Shown piece after piece: positions 15,136-24,591 of a stretch of 47,990 bases of DNA (its first letter is position 1; each line of letters opens with the position of its first letter). A program made the position numbers and the translations under genes. This DNA is from Marmoricola sp. GTDB lineage: Bacteria > Actinomycetota > Actinomycetes > Propionibacteriales > Nocardioidaceae. The notes below the pieces were generated by a model. That model was not told the DNA's origin and did not search any database. It saw only the letters and a program-made list of their open reading frames with translations. The DNA is taken from the NCBI RefSeq assembly GCF_025965085.1, contig NZ_JAOPXP010000055.1, positions 1-47,990 on the forward strand, given 5' to 3'.

Positions 15136-15788
15136 GCGAGTCGCCTGCGCGGCGACGGCGAACTGGTCTGACCCGCTCGGCGAAGCGAGCGATCCTGGTG
15201 GCGGGCGTGGTCGTGCTGCTCGTCGCCATGGGCCTGAGCACCAAGGTCGTCAGCAGCGGCTCCTCCGCTGCGGCGGGCGCGCAGGCCTTCAACCCGACCA
15301 CCTGGGCCAAGGAGAACTTTCCCAAGGTGCAGGCCGCCATCGAGAAGCGCGCCGTCGACGCCCGCGTCCTCGCGGCTGCCTTGGCCAAGGACCCCACCGG
15401 GGCCGCCAAGAAGTACGGCGTCCAAGCAGGCACCGGCCCGGAGCTGTGCGTCAAGTTCAGCGGCGTGGTCGGCAAGGGGGATGCCGGGATCTACGAAGTG
15501 AAGGTCCCCGGAATGCCCAAGAACCTGCTGGTGCGGATCCAGACCGGCCCTGCCATCAACGGGACCGACCTGCGCGACGCCACGGGCACCATCAACTTCG
15601 GCCAGTTCACCAACCAGATCGACTACCAGAACGCGGCCGCTGCGCTCAACGACCAGCTCAGGAAGCAGGTGCTCTCCAAGATCGACACGGCGCACCTCAC
15701 CGGCAAGCAGGTCACGGTCGTCGGGGCCTTCCAGCTGATCAACCCAGACGCCTGGCTCGTGACGCCGGTGAAGCTGAGTGTCGCGTGA
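15132..15788 (+). CDS. DUF2291 family protein of a sugar/polyol ABC locus
   Basis: 218 residues. A basic N-terminus is followed by a single TM segment (about 18-38) with no lipobox Cys, then a soluble extracytoplasmic domain with the conserved P-x-x-W-A-x-x-x-F-P-K start (W near 58) and D-A-R-V-L-A segments. DUF2291 proteins occur beside Ery/Rbs-type ABC transporters for C4/C5 sugars and polyols; their function is not established, and a chaperone or accessory role at the outer membrane face is a guess. Its stop overlaps the ATPase start (GTGA), which ties it to transporter synthesis. Translation is probably coupled to the short leader ORF. Confidence 0.85.
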   Translation: MSESPARRRRTGLTRSAKRAILVAGVVVLLVAMGLSTKVVSSGSSAAAGAQAFNPTTWAKENFPKVQAAIEKRAVDARVLAAALAKDPTGAAKKYGVQAGTGPELCVKFSGVVGKGDAGIYEVKVPGMPKNLLVRIQTGPAINGTDLRDATGTINFGQFTNQIDYQNAAAALNDQLRKQVLSKIDTAHLTGKQVTVVGAFQLINPDAWLVTPVKLSVA

Positions 15789-17332
15789 ACAGGGCCAGCG
15801 CAGCCGGGAACGGGAACGGGGTCGACGAGGTCGTGCTGTCGGCCCGCCACGTCGTCAAGACGTACGGCGGAACCCAGGCGCTCAGGGGCGTGAACTTCGA
15901 CATCCATCGCGGCAAGGTGACGACGCTGTTCGGCGAGAACGGCGCAGGCAAGTCGACGCTCATGAAGATCCTGTCCGGCGTCGAGCAACCCACGTCGGGT
16001 GAGATCCTCCTGCACGGCGAGACGGTGTCGTTCCACTCGACCGTCGACGCGCGCGACCGTGGCATCTCGATCATCCACCAGGAGCTCAGCCTCGCCCCCA
16101 ACCTCAACGTCCGCGACAACATCTTCATGGGCCGTGAGATCCGCACCGGGACGGGCATCGACTTCGCCGAGGAGGCGCGGCAGACCCAGGAGCTGATGGA
16201 GCGGCTCGAGGAGGACATCTCGCCGTTCACGCCGGTGGCGGACCTGCGGCTCGGACAGCAGCAGATCGTCGAGATCGCCCGGGCGCTCTCGGTCGACGCG
16301 CGGATCCTCATCATGGACGAGCCGACGTCGGCGCTGAGCGCCTCCGAGGTGGAGGTGCTGTTCAAGGTCATCGCGGACCTCAAGAGCTCGGGTGTCTCGA
16401 TCGTCTACATCTCGCACCACCTGGAGGAGGCGCTCCAGATCACGGACTTCGCCGTGGTGCTCCGTGACGGCAACATCACGGCGACCGCCGAGGTCAGGGA
16501 CATCGACCTCGAGTGGATCGTCCGACGCATGGTCGGCGAGCACTTCAGCCTCGGTGAGGCGCCGTCGGTCGACGAGTTCGGGCCCATCGCGCTCTCGATC
16601 GAGGACGTCAGCGTGGCCGACGTCGAGAACCCCCAGCGTTCGATCGTCGACAACTTGTCCCTGGAGGTGCGGTCCCGCGAGGTCGTGTGCATCTACGGGT
16701 TGATGGGCGCCGGACGTACCGAGCTCCTCGAGGCCGTGGCGGGCCGGGTGCCGCTGACCGGTGGCCGCGTGGTGCTCAACGGCGCCGACGTGTCGGGCCT
16801 GTCGATCTCGGAGCGGATCGACGCGGGCCTGTGCCTGGTTCCTGAAGACCGCCAGCGGGACGGGCTCGTGCAGACGATGTCGGTCGGCCAGAACCTCACG
16901 CTCGCCAGCCTCACGTCCTTCGTCAAGGGGCTGTTCCTGTCGCGGTCAGCGGAGGAGGCGCGCGTGCAGGAGTCCATCAAGGACGTACAGGTGAAGACCG
17001 AGAGTCCCGCAGCGCCGATCGGGGCGTTGTCGGGCGGCAACCAGCAGAAGGTCGTGATCGGGAAGATGCTGGCGACACACCCGCAGGTGATCCTGCTGGA
17101 TGAGCCCAGCCGCGGCATCGACGTCGGCGCCAAGGCGGAGGTGTTCCGGCTGCTGGCGGAGCGTGCCGGGTCGGGCCTTGCCGTCGTCTACTCCACTTCC
17201 GAGGTCGGAGAGTGTCTCAGCATCGCCCACCGCATCATCGTGATGCGCCGCGGGCGGATCTCCGCCGAGTTCGGACCCCACACCAGCAAGGAAGAGATCA
17301 TGGCCGCCTCCGGCGAGGCCGTGGTCGCCTGA
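15785..17332 (+). CDS. Sugar/polyol ABC transporter ATPase, two ABC domains (RbsA/EryE-like)
   Basis: 515 residues. First ABC domain: Walker A G-E-N-G-A-G-K-S-T (near 49-57), signature L-R-L-G-Q-Q-Q, Walker B I-L-I-M-D-E-P. Second domain: degenerate Walker A G-L-M-G-A-G-R-T-E (near 302-310), intact signature L-S-G-G-N-Q-Q and Walker B V-I-L-L-D-E-P. The altered second P-loop is normal for RbsA-type importers. GTG 15785 overlaps the DUF2291 stop (GTGA), which fixes the start although the frame is open much further upstream. It powers import of the polyol together with the permease and binding protein that follow. Confidence 0.94.
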   Translation: MNRASAAGNGNGVDEVVLSARHVVKTYGGTQALRGVNFDIHRGKVTTLFGENGAGKSTLMKILSGVEQPTSGEILLHGETVSFHSTVDARDRGISIIHQELSLAPNLNVRDNIFMGREIRTGTGIDFAEEARQTQELMERLEEDISPFTPVADLRLGQQQIVEIARALSVDARILIMDEPTSALSASEVEVLFKVIADLKSSGVSIVYISHHLEEALQITDFAVVLRDGNITATAEVRDIDLEWIVRRMVGEHFSLGEAPSVDEFGPIALSIEDVSVADVENPQRSIVDNLSLEVRSREVVCIYGLMGAGRTELLEAVAGRVPLTGGRVVLNGADVSGLSISERIDAGLCLVPEDRQRDGLVQTMSVGQNLTLASLTSFVKGLFLSRSAEEARVQESIKDVQVKTESPAAPIGALSGGNQQKVVIGKMLATHPQVILLDEPSRGIDVGAKAEVFRLLAERAGSGLAVVYSTSEVGECLSIAHRIIVMRRGRISAEFGPHTSKEEIMAASGEAVVA

Positions 17333-17356
17333 CCTCGAAGGAACGGACGCCCGCTT

Positions 17357-18496
17357 ATGACAACCTCCACCCAGGGCCGCAACCGCAGCCGTCCGGCCGC
17401 GCTCGCCGGGGGCTTCGATCTTGGCAAGATCCTGCTCGAGGGGCGGGCGTTCCTGGCCCTGATCGTGATCATCGTCGTGTTCTCGATCCTCTCCCCGAAC
17501 TACCTCACCACCAGCAACGTGCTCTCCATGGCCTCGCACGTGGCGGTGTACGCCCTGCTCGCGATCGGCATGCTGCTGGTCATCCTCAACGGCGGTATCG
17601 ACCTCACGGTCGGCTCCATCCTTGGCCTGTCGGGCGTCATCGCAGGCTGGCTGATGCAGGGCGTCCGTCTCAAGGCCCTCGGTGACGTGACGCTCTTCCC
17701 GGCGGTCTGGGTGGTGGTTGTCCTGGCTGCCCTGGTCGGCGCGGTGATCGGCCTGGTCAACGGTGTCCTCGTCTCGCGGTTCAAGGTGGCGCCGTTCGTG
17801 GCCACCCTCGGGATGCTGTACGTCGTGCGCGGCATCGCCCTGCTGATGACGAACGGGCTGACCTACAACAACCTCGACGGGAAGCCTGAGCTCGGCAACA
17901 CCGGGTTCAGTTGGCTGGGCTTCAACCGCATTCTCGACCTCCCCATCGGCGTCATCGTCATGGTCGTCGTCGCGGTCATCGTGAGCCTGGTGCTGCAACG
18001 CACCGTGTTCGGCCGGTGGCTGTACGCCTCTGGCGGCAACGAGAGAGCGGCCGAACTGTCAGGTGTGCCCGTACGCCGCGTCAAGGTGTGGGTCTACGTG
18101 GCCTCGGGGGTGTGCGCGGCCATCGCCGGCCTGATCCTGTCCTCCGAGCTCACCTCGGCGAGCCCGACCGCGGGCTCGTCGTACGAGCTGACGGCCATTG
18201 CCGCAGTCGTGATCGGTGGCGCCGCCCTGAGCGGTGGCCGCGGCAACGTCCGGGGCACCCTGCTCGGCGCCTTCGTCATCGGCTTCCTCTCCGACGGCCT
18301 GGTGATCGTCGGGGTCTCGGCCTACTGGCAGACCGTCTTCACCGGCGCCGTCATCATCCTCGCCGTGCTGCTCAACGCAGTGCAGTACCGGGGTCGGCGC
18401 AAGGCTCCGGCCTCGAGCGGTGACGCACAGGGCCCGTCGTCCGAGCCCGAACCCGCCGACGCCACCTCGCCGCAGACCGCACGCACGACCGGCTGA
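17357..18496 (+). CDS. Sugar/polyol ABC transporter permease (RbsC/EryF-like)
   Basis: 379 residues with eight to ten TM segments between about 25 and 345, including the family motifs N-G-G-I-D-L-[ST]-V-G-S near 75-84 and G-G-A-A-L-S-G-G-R-G-N near 285-295. BPD_transp_2 family, expected to form a homodimeric pore. The tail of about 30 residues is hydrophilic (Ser/Pro/Glu). It starts 24 bases after the ATPase stop with an AAGGAA box somewhat far from the ATG. Same operon as the ATPase and binding protein. Confidence 0.94.
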   Translation: MTTSTQGRNRSRPAALAGGFDLGKILLEGRAFLALIVIIVVFSILSPNYLTTSNVLSMASHVAVYALLAIGMLLVILNGGIDLTVGSILGLSGVIAGWLMQGVRLKALGDVTLFPAVWVVVVLAALVGAVIGLVNGVLVSRFKVAPFVATLGMLYVVRGIALLMTNGLTYNNLDGKPELGNTGFSWLGFNRILDLPIGVIVMVVVAVIVSLVLQRTVFGRWLYASGGNERAAELSGVPVRRVKVWVYVASGVCAAIAGLILSSELTSASPTAGSSYELTAIAAVVIGGAALSGGRGNVRGTLLGAFVIGFLSDGLVIVGVSAYWQTVFTGAVIILAVLLNAVQYRGRRKAPASSGDAQGPSSEPEPADATSPQTARTTG

Positions 18497-18548
18497 TCGC
18501 GTCTCGGCATCCCGCAACCCACCCCGGTATCGAACGAAGGAAGAACGC

Positions 18549-19538
18549 ATGTTTCGCAAAACCGCAGTCGCCGTCGTCGCCAGCGTCACCGCCCTCACCC
18601 TCGCTGGATGCGGATCGGGGGGATCCTCCAGCAGCAGCTCGTCGGGGGGCTCGGGCGCCAAGACCAAGGGCGGCCTGATGACGATCATCGTCAACGACCC
18701 GTCGAACCCGTACTGGAAGACCGAGGGCAGCGTGGCCGCCGCCGAGGCCAAGAAGCTCGGCTACAAGGCCAACGTGGCCGCCTCGAAGGGGGACACGAAC
18801 ACCGAGAGCACCCTGATCGACACGGCGATCACGAACAAGTCGGTGGCCATCATCCTCGACCCCGCCAACGCGAGCGGCTCGGTCGGCGCGGTGAAGAAGG
18901 CGAACGCGGCCAACATCCCCGTGTTCCTGGTGAACGCCGAGATCAACCAGTCGGGGCTCGCGAAGGCCCAGCTGGTCTCCAACAACGCCCAGGGTGCCGC
19001 TCTCGGCGCCCAGCAGTTCGTGAAGGTCATGCCGAAGACGGCCGAGTACGTCGAGCTGTACGGCGCCCCCTCGGACAACAACGCGCAGACACGCTCCAAC
19101 GGCTACGCCACCGTGCTCTCCCAGTACCCCGGCCTGAAGAAGGTCGGCAAGGAGGTGGCGAACTGGGACCGCACCCAGGGTCACGACAAGATGCAGTCCC
19201 TCCTGCAGGCCCACCCGAAGATCTCCGGGGTGATCTCCGGCAACGACGAGATGGCCCTCGGTGCCATCGCAGCGCTCAAGGAGGCCGGGAAGCTCTCCCA
19301 GGTGAAGGTCGGCGGGTTCGACGGGTCGCCTGACGCCGTCGACAGCATCAAGAAGGGCGAGCTGCAGTACACCGTGCTCCAGCCCGTGGCGAGCTTCGCC
19401 AAGAAGGCCGTCGACGAGGCCGACCAGTTCCTCAAGACCGGCAAGACCGGCAGCACGGCCGAGAAGCAGGCCTTCGACTGCATCCTGATCACCAAGGACA
19501 AGGTGAACGACTTCATCGGTCCCTTCACGCTCAAGTGA
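18549..19538 (+). CDS. Substrate-binding lipoprotein of the polyol ABC transporter
   Basis: 329 residues. Lipoprotein signal with lipobox L-A-G-C (Cys21) followed by a Gly/Ser linker, then a periplasmic-binding-protein type 1 (RbsB-like) fold from about 40 on, containing N-D-P-S-N-P-Y-W and G-G-F-D-G-S-P motifs typical of sugar binders. ATG 18549 has a GAAGGAAG box; the frame is open 43 codons upstream but without a signal sequence. Expected to sit on the outer face of the membrane and hand an erythritol/threitol-type polyol to the permease. The exact ligand is inferred from the downstream enzymes. Confidence 0.94.
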   Translation: MFRKTAVAVVASVTALTLAGCGSGGSSSSSSSGGSGAKTKGGLMTIIVNDPSNPYWKTEGSVAAAEAKKLGYKANVAASKGDTNTESTLIDTAITNKSVAIILDPANASGSVGAVKKANAANIPVFLVNAEINQSGLAKAQLVSNNAQGAALGAQQFVKVMPKTAEYVELYGAPSDNNAQTRSNGYATVLSQYPGLKKVGKEVANWDRTQGHDKMQSLLQAHPKISGVISGNDEMALGAIAALKEAGKLSQVKVGGFDGSPDAVDSIKKGELQYTVLQPVASFAKKAVDEADQFLKTGKTGSTAEKQAFDCILITKDKVNDFIGPFTLK

Positions 19539-19614
19539 TCGCCGGGTGACCGCCACGGTCCGGAGCGGCCACCCACCACCCACCACGTCCGGACCGGCGC
19601 CAGGAAGGACGTCC

Positions 19615-21351
19615 GTGAGCTATCTGCTGAACGACCCTTCCGACTTCGCCGACGAGATGGTCGAGGGATTCGTCTCCGCTCACCCCGACCTCGTCCGGCG
19701 GGTGGAGGGCGGCGTTGCCCGCAGGACTCGCACCCCGGCAGGTGAGGTGGCCGTCGTCATCGGTGGGGGGTCCGGTCACTACCCCGCGTTCGCAGGCCTG
19801 GTCGGGGCCGGGCTGGCCCACGGGGCTGCGCTGGGAAACGTGTTCGCCTCCCCGTCGGCCCAGCAGGTCTGCTCCGTCGCCAGGGCGGTGGCTGCGGACG
19901 CGGGCGTGCTCCTCGCCTTCGGGAACTACGCGGGCGACGTCCTGAACTTCACCCAGGCCAAGGAGCGGCTGGTCGCGGAGGGAATCACGGCACGGACGAT
20001 CGCGGTCACCGACGACATCTCCAGCGCTCCCGCCAGCGAGCGCCATGACCGTCGAGGCGTCGCCGGAGACATGGTGGTGTTCCGCGCCGCGGCCTGGGCG
20101 GCAGAGCAGGGACGCACGCTCGACGACGTCTGGGCGCTGGCCGCTGAGGCGAACGAACGCACCCGCACGCTCGGGGTCGCCTTCTCCGGCTGCACACTCC
20201 CCGGCGCCGAGGAGCCGTTGTTCACAGTCCCGCCGGGGCGGATGGCCCTCGGCATGGGCATCCACGGCGAACCAGGCCTGGAGGAACTGCCGATGCCGAC
20301 CGCGGACGCCCTCGCCGACCTGCTGGTCAGCCGCCTGCTCGAGGAGTTCCCCGCCGCCGGAGAGCTCAGCGGCAGCCACGTGGCCGTCATCCTCAACGGT
20401 CTGGGATCGGTCAAGTCCGACGAGCTGTTCGTCACCTACCGCCGTGTGGCTGCCCTGCTGGGCGATGCCGGGGTCACGGTGGTACGTCCCGAGGTCGGTG
20501 AGCTGGTCACCAGCTTCGAGATGGCCGGTGTCTCGCTCACACTCGGGTGGCTCGACGACGAGCTGGAGGCGGCGTGGACCGCGCCGGCGGAGACACCGGC
20601 CTACCGGCGCGGGACGGACCACCCGACCACCGGCGAGGAGGCCGCGGTGGAGGACTCGGAGCCCACCCACGTCGCGCCGGCGACCGCGGTGTCCCAGCTG
20701 GCCGCGGGAACCATCCTGGCGGCCCTGCTCGCCATCGCGGCAACCATCGACGAGAACGCCGAGGAGCTGGGCCGGCTGGACGCGGTGGCCGGCGACGGCG
20801 ACCACGGCATCGGCATGCAGCGCGGTGCCAACGCCGCCGTGCGTGCCGCGCAGGAGGCGGTCGAGGCGGGAGCCGGAGCGGGGACGACGCTGCGCTCGGC
20901 AGGCGAGGCGTGGGCCGGCCGCGGCGGCGGCACCTCGGGTGCGCTGTGGGGCACGGGCCTGCGAGCAGCCGGCGACGAGCTCGGCGACCAGGCTCCTCCC
21001 GACGCCGCCCGGGCGGTAGCGGGCGTCACCGTGGCAGCGGAGGCCGTCGCAGATCTGGGCAAGGCCGGCGTGGGGGACAAGACCATGGTGGACGCCATGG
21101 TGCCGTTCACCGAGGAGCTGCGCCGCAGGGTCGCGGGCGGTGACGACCTCGCGGTCGCCTGGAGCGGTGCCGCTCGGGCCGCGACGGACGCCGCGCAGGC
21201 CACCGCCGAGCTGCTTCCTCGCATCGGACGTGCCCGTCCACACGCGCAGAAGAGCGTCGGGACCCCGGACCCTGGTGCCGTGTCGTTCGCCCTGGTCGTC
21301 ACCGCTGTCGCCGACGTCATGGCCCGACTGCAGCTAGCCGAGGGGACGTGA
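19615..21351 (+). CDS. DhaK-DhaL fused kinase 1, probable erythrulose kinase
   Basis: 578 residues. DhaK (substrate) domain at about 1-330 with G-G-G-S-G-H-Y-P, N-Y-A-G-D-V-L-N-F and the G-I-H-G-E-P-G loop whose His forms the hemiaminal link to the keto sugar. DhaL (ATP) domain at about 365-578 with the G-D-G-D-H-G Mg-ATP motif, G-T-S-G-A-L-W and D-K-T-M-[VL]-D-A. ATP-dependent single-chain type, like the LerK/DerK erythrulose kinases of mycobacteria rather than the PTS form. GTG 19615 has an AGGAAGGA box. Which erythrulose enantiomer it uses cannot be told from sequence. A dihydroxyacetone kinase role is the alternative. Confidence 0.88.
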   Translation: MSYLLNDPSDFADEMVEGFVSAHPDLVRRVEGGVARRTRTPAGEVAVVIGGGSGHYPAFAGLVGAGLAHGAALGNVFASPSAQQVCSVARAVAADAGVLLAFGNYAGDVLNFTQAKERLVAEGITARTIAVTDDISSAPASERHDRRGVAGDMVVFRAAAWAAEQGRTLDDVWALAAEANERTRTLGVAFSGCTLPGAEEPLFTVPPGRMALGMGIHGEPGLEELPMPTADALADLLVSRLLEEFPAAGELSGSHVAVILNGLGSVKSDELFVTYRRVAALLGDAGVTVVRPEVGELVTSFEMAGVSLTLGWLDDELEAAWTAPAETPAYRRGTDHPTTGEEAAVEDSEPTHVAPATAVSQLAAGTILAALLAIAATIDENAEELGRLDAVAGDGDHGIGMQRGANAAVRAAQEAVEAGAGAGTTLRSAGEAWAGRGGGTSGALWGTGLRAAGDELGDQAPPDAARAVAGVTVAAEAVADLGKAGVGDKTMVDAMVPFTEELRRRVAGGDDLAVAWSGAARAATDAAQATAELLPRIGRARPHAQKSVGTPDPGAVSFALVVTAVADVMARLQLAEGT

Positions 21352-21489
21352 TGACGATGCCGTCCGACCGGGTCCCACCGCGTCCCCCGTCCGACGCCGC
21401 AGCCGGGCCGCCGGCGGGCGGACACACGCGCCGTCGCCACCGACGGCTCAGGACACCGATGACCGGAGCAGAGTAGGAAGGAACGACCG

Positions 21490-22602
21490 ATGACTCAGAC
21501 ACAGACGACCGCGACGAGCAGCGCGATCCCCGAGAAGATGCAGGCGGTGGTCTGCCACGGGCCCGAGGACTACCGCCTCGAGGAGGTGGCCGTGCCCTCG
21601 CCCGGACCGGGCCAGGCGCTGGTGCGGGTGGAGGCAGTCGGCATCTGTGCGAGCGACCTCAAGTGCTACCACGGCGCTGCGAAGTTCTGGGGCGACGCGA
21701 ATCGTCCCGCCTGGGCCGAGACCGAGGTCATCCCGGGCCACGAGTTCGTCGGCGAGGTGGTCCAGCTCGACGACGCCGCCGCCCGACGGTGGGGCATCGC
21801 GGTGGGCGACCGCGTGGTGGCCGAGCAGATCGTGCCCTGCTGGAAGTGCCGCTACTGCCTGCGGGGTGAGTACTGGATGTGCGCGCCTCACGACATGTTC
21901 GGCTTCAAGCGCCGCAACCCGGGCGGCATGGCGTCGTACATGCTCTTCCCGGTCGAGGCCCTCGTGTACGGGATCGACAAGGGCCTCCCACCGGCACACG
22001 CTGCTTTCACCGAGCCGCTCTCCTGTGCACTGCATGCGGTCGAGCGGGCCGGGATCCTCTTCGAGGACGTCGTGGTGGTCGCCGGCTGCGGGCCGATCGG
22101 TCTCGGCATGATCGCCGGGGCGGTCGCGAAGTACCCCGCCGCGGTCGTCGCCCTCGACATGTCCCCCAGGAAGCTGGAGCTGGCCAGGAAGTGCGGGGCG
22201 ACGCACATCGTCAACATCGCCGAGCAGGACCCGGTGGCGTACGTCAAGGACATGACCGACGGGTACGGCGCCGACGTCTACCTGGAGGGCACCGGGCACC
22301 CCGCTGCGGTGGGGCAGGGGCTGAACCTGCTGCGCAAGCTCGGCCGCTACGTCGAGTACAGCGTCTTCGGGTCGGACGTGACCGTCGACTGGAGCATCAT
22401 CAGCGACGACAAGGAGCTCGACGTGCTCGGCGCCCACCTCGGCCCGCACTGCTGGCCGGCCGCGATCCGGATGCTGGAGTCGAGGCTCCTGCCGATGGAC
22501 GAGATCTGCTCCCACCAGCTGCCGCTCGAGAAGTTCCAGGAGGGCCTGGAGCTTGTCGCCGACGGGACCACGTCGATCAAGGTCACCCTGATCCCCGCCT
22601 GA
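21490..22602 (+). CDS. Zinc-dependent polyol dehydrogenase, erythritol/L-threitol type
   Basis: 370 residues, medium-chain dehydrogenase. Catalytic zinc ligands Cys in G-I-C-A-S-D (near 43) and the G-H-E-F-V-G-E pair (near 84-85); structural zinc lobe C-W-K-C-R-Y-C-L-x6-C near 117-131; Rossmann motif G-C-G-P-I-G-L-G near 199-206. Closest in style to the erythritol/L-threitol dehydrogenases found with DhaK-type erythrulose kinases. Likely reaction: erythritol or L-threitol + NAD+ to L-erythrulose. ATG 21490 has an AGGAAGGA box. It sits between the two kinases, so its product feeds directly into phosphorylation. Confidence 0.9.
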   Translation: MTQTQTTATSSAIPEKMQAVVCHGPEDYRLEEVAVPSPGPGQALVRVEAVGICASDLKCYHGAAKFWGDANRPAWAETEVIPGHEFVGEVVQLDDAAARRWGIAVGDRVVAEQIVPCWKCRYCLRGEYWMCAPHDMFGFKRRNPGGMASYMLFPVEALVYGIDKGLPPAHAAFTEPLSCALHAVERAGILFEDVVVVAGCGPIGLGMIAGAVAKYPAAVVALDMSPRKLELARKCGATHIVNIAEQDPVAYVKDMTDGYGADVYLEGTGHPAAVGQGLNLLRKLGRYVEYSVFGSDVTVDWSIISDDKELDVLGAHLGPHCWPAAIRMLESRLLPMDEICSHQLPLEKFQEGLELVADGTTSIKVTLIPA

Positions 22603-22673
22603 GCAGACCCGCTGCGCCGACGGATCGCCCCGTCGGACCCGGCGTCCGGGGCTCCGCACGAAAGGACACGCAC

Positions 22674-24440
22674 ATGACTCGCATCTTCGACGATCCTGCG
22701 ACCTTCACCGAGGACATGCTCGCCGGGTTCGTCGACGCCAACCAGCGCTACGTGGCCCCGGTGCCCGGCGGGGTCGTCCGGGCGACGGAGACCCCCACGG
22801 GCAAGGTCGCGGTCGTGGTCGGCGGCGGCTCGGGCCACTACCCGGCGTTCTGCGGCCTGGTCGGTCCCGGCTTCGCCGACGGGGCCGTGGTCGGCAACGT
22901 CTTCACCTCTCCCTCAGCCGCCGACGCGGTGTCCGTCGGGCGAGCGGCCGACGGCGGTGCGGGAGTCGTCTTCAGCACGGGCAACTACGCCGGTGACGTC
23001 ATGAACTTCAACCAGGCCGTCGCGCGTCTGGCCGAGGAGGGCATCGACGCTCGGTATGTCCTGGTCACCGACGACATCGCCAGTGCGCCGCCGAACGAGC
23101 GAACAAAGCGGCGTGGGATCGCCGGCGACTTCACGGTCTTCAAGGTCGCCTCGGCCGCAGCCGAGGCCGGCTACGACCTCGACGGGGTCCAGCGAGTGGC
23201 GGAGCGCGCCAACGACAGGACCCGTTCGCTCGGGGTTGCCTTCGACGGTTGCACCTTGCCCGGAGCCGACAAGCCGTTGTTCACCGTGGACGAGGGAAAG
23301 ATGGGGCTCGGACTCGGCATCCACGGCGAGCCCGGCATCGCCGACTACCCGCTCCCTTCGGCGGCGGAGCTGGCCAAGATCCTGGTCGACGGGGTGCTGG
23401 CCGACGCGCCGGAGGACGCGGGGACCCGCGTGTGCGTCATCCTCAACGGCTTGGGACGCACGAAGTACGAGGAGCTCTTCGTGGCGTGGAGAACCGTGAG
23501 CAGGCTCGTGCGTGAGGCTGGCCTCGACGTGGTCGAGCCGGAGGTCGGCGAGCTGGTGACCAGCCTCGACATGGCGGGCTGCTCCCTCACGGTGATGTGG
23601 CTGGACGACGAGCTGGAGAAGTTGTGGTCCGCCCCGGCTGACAGCCCCGCCTACCGGAAGGGTGCGCTGATCTCCTCCGACGCGGGCCAGCGGCGCACCG
23701 GCGCCGACACAGCGGCCGTCGCGTCGGGCCTTCCCCAAGGACCGGCTGACGAGGGTGCGCGCGCGGCAGCGGCCACGATCGTTGCCGCACTGGAGGCGAT
23801 GGCAGGCGCGGTGGCGGACGCCGAGGAGGAGCTGGGACGGATCGACGCCGTTGCAGGCGACGGGGACCACGGCCGCGGCATGGTGCGTGGCACCGGCGCG
23901 GCCGTCGAGGCGGCACGCGAGGTCTCCGCGGCTGGGGCGGGTCCGGCCACCACGCTGACGGCTGCCGGGGACGCCTGGGCGGCCAGGGCCGGCGGGACGT
24001 CCGGTGTGCTGTGGGGCGCCGCCCTCGCGGCGGTCGGCAGGGCCCTGGGAGATGCGGGCCGCCCCGACGCCCGGCGCGTCGCTGAGGGGGTGCGCGCCGG
24101 CTACGAGGCGCTGGTCCAGCTCGGGGGCGCGAAGCCCGGCGACAAGACGATGCTCGATGCGTGGCTGCCCTTCAGTGACGCACTCACCACCGCGGTCGGG
24201 CACGGCGAGTCCCTCGTCGACGCGTGGTCGGTTGCTGTGGGGGAGGCCCAGTCGGCTGCACAGGCCACGGCGGCCCTTCGCCCGAAGGTGGGCCGCGCCC
24301 GCCCACTTGCGGAACGAAGCCTCGGGACCCCCGACGCGGGTGCGGTGTCGCTGGGAATGTGTGTCGCAGCGGTGGCGCGGGTGCTCAGCGAACGGGACGG
24401 CGGCGGTGAGGCCGCACCTGACGAGGGAGGCGGGTCCTGA
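22674..24440 (+). CDS. DhaK-DhaL fused kinase 2, probable erythrulose kinase
   Basis: 588 residues, same two-domain plan as kinase 1: DhaK domain at about 1-330 with G-G-G-S-G-H-Y-P, N-Y-A-G-D-V-M-N-F and G-I-H-G-E-P-G; a linker of about 35 residues; DhaL domain with G-D-G-D-H-G, G-T-S-G-V-L-W and D-K-T-M-L-D-A. All catalytic motifs are intact in both copies, so neither looks like a decayed duplicate. They differ throughout, which argues for an old duplication with different substrates, for example D- versus L-erythrulose. ATG 22674 follows AAAGGAC. Confidence 0.88.
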   Translation: MTRIFDDPATFTEDMLAGFVDANQRYVAPVPGGVVRATETPTGKVAVVVGGGSGHYPAFCGLVGPGFADGAVVGNVFTSPSAADAVSVGRAADGGAGVVFSTGNYAGDVMNFNQAVARLAEEGIDARYVLVTDDIASAPPNERTKRRGIAGDFTVFKVASAAAEAGYDLDGVQRVAERANDRTRSLGVAFDGCTLPGADKPLFTVDEGKMGLGLGIHGEPGIADYPLPSAAELAKILVDGVLADAPEDAGTRVCVILNGLGRTKYEELFVAWRTVSRLVREAGLDVVEPEVGELVTSLDMAGCSLTVMWLDDELEKLWSAPADSPAYRKGALISSDAGQRRTGADTAAVASGLPQGPADEGARAAAATIVAALEAMAGAVADAEEELGRIDAVAGDGDHGRGMVRGTGAAVEAAREVSAAGAGPATTLTAAGDAWAARAGGTSGVLWGAALAAVGRALGDAGRPDARRVAEGVRAGYEALVQLGGAKPGDKTMLDAWLPFSDALTTAVGHGESLVDAWSVAVGEAQSAAQATAALRPKVGRARPLAERSLGTPDAGAVSLGMCVAAVARVLSERDGGGEAAPDEGGGS

Positions 24441-24591
24441 TGGGCCCCGTGGTCCGCGCCCCTCGCACCGCCGCCGGGAAGCAGGCAACCGACGCCTGCG
24501 CGCAGTCCTCGGACGAGCACCGGGCGCGCCTGCAGGTGAACGCTCTTGACGGATCAGGCCGTCGAACGGGGGAACTTCGAAGGAGACAGGC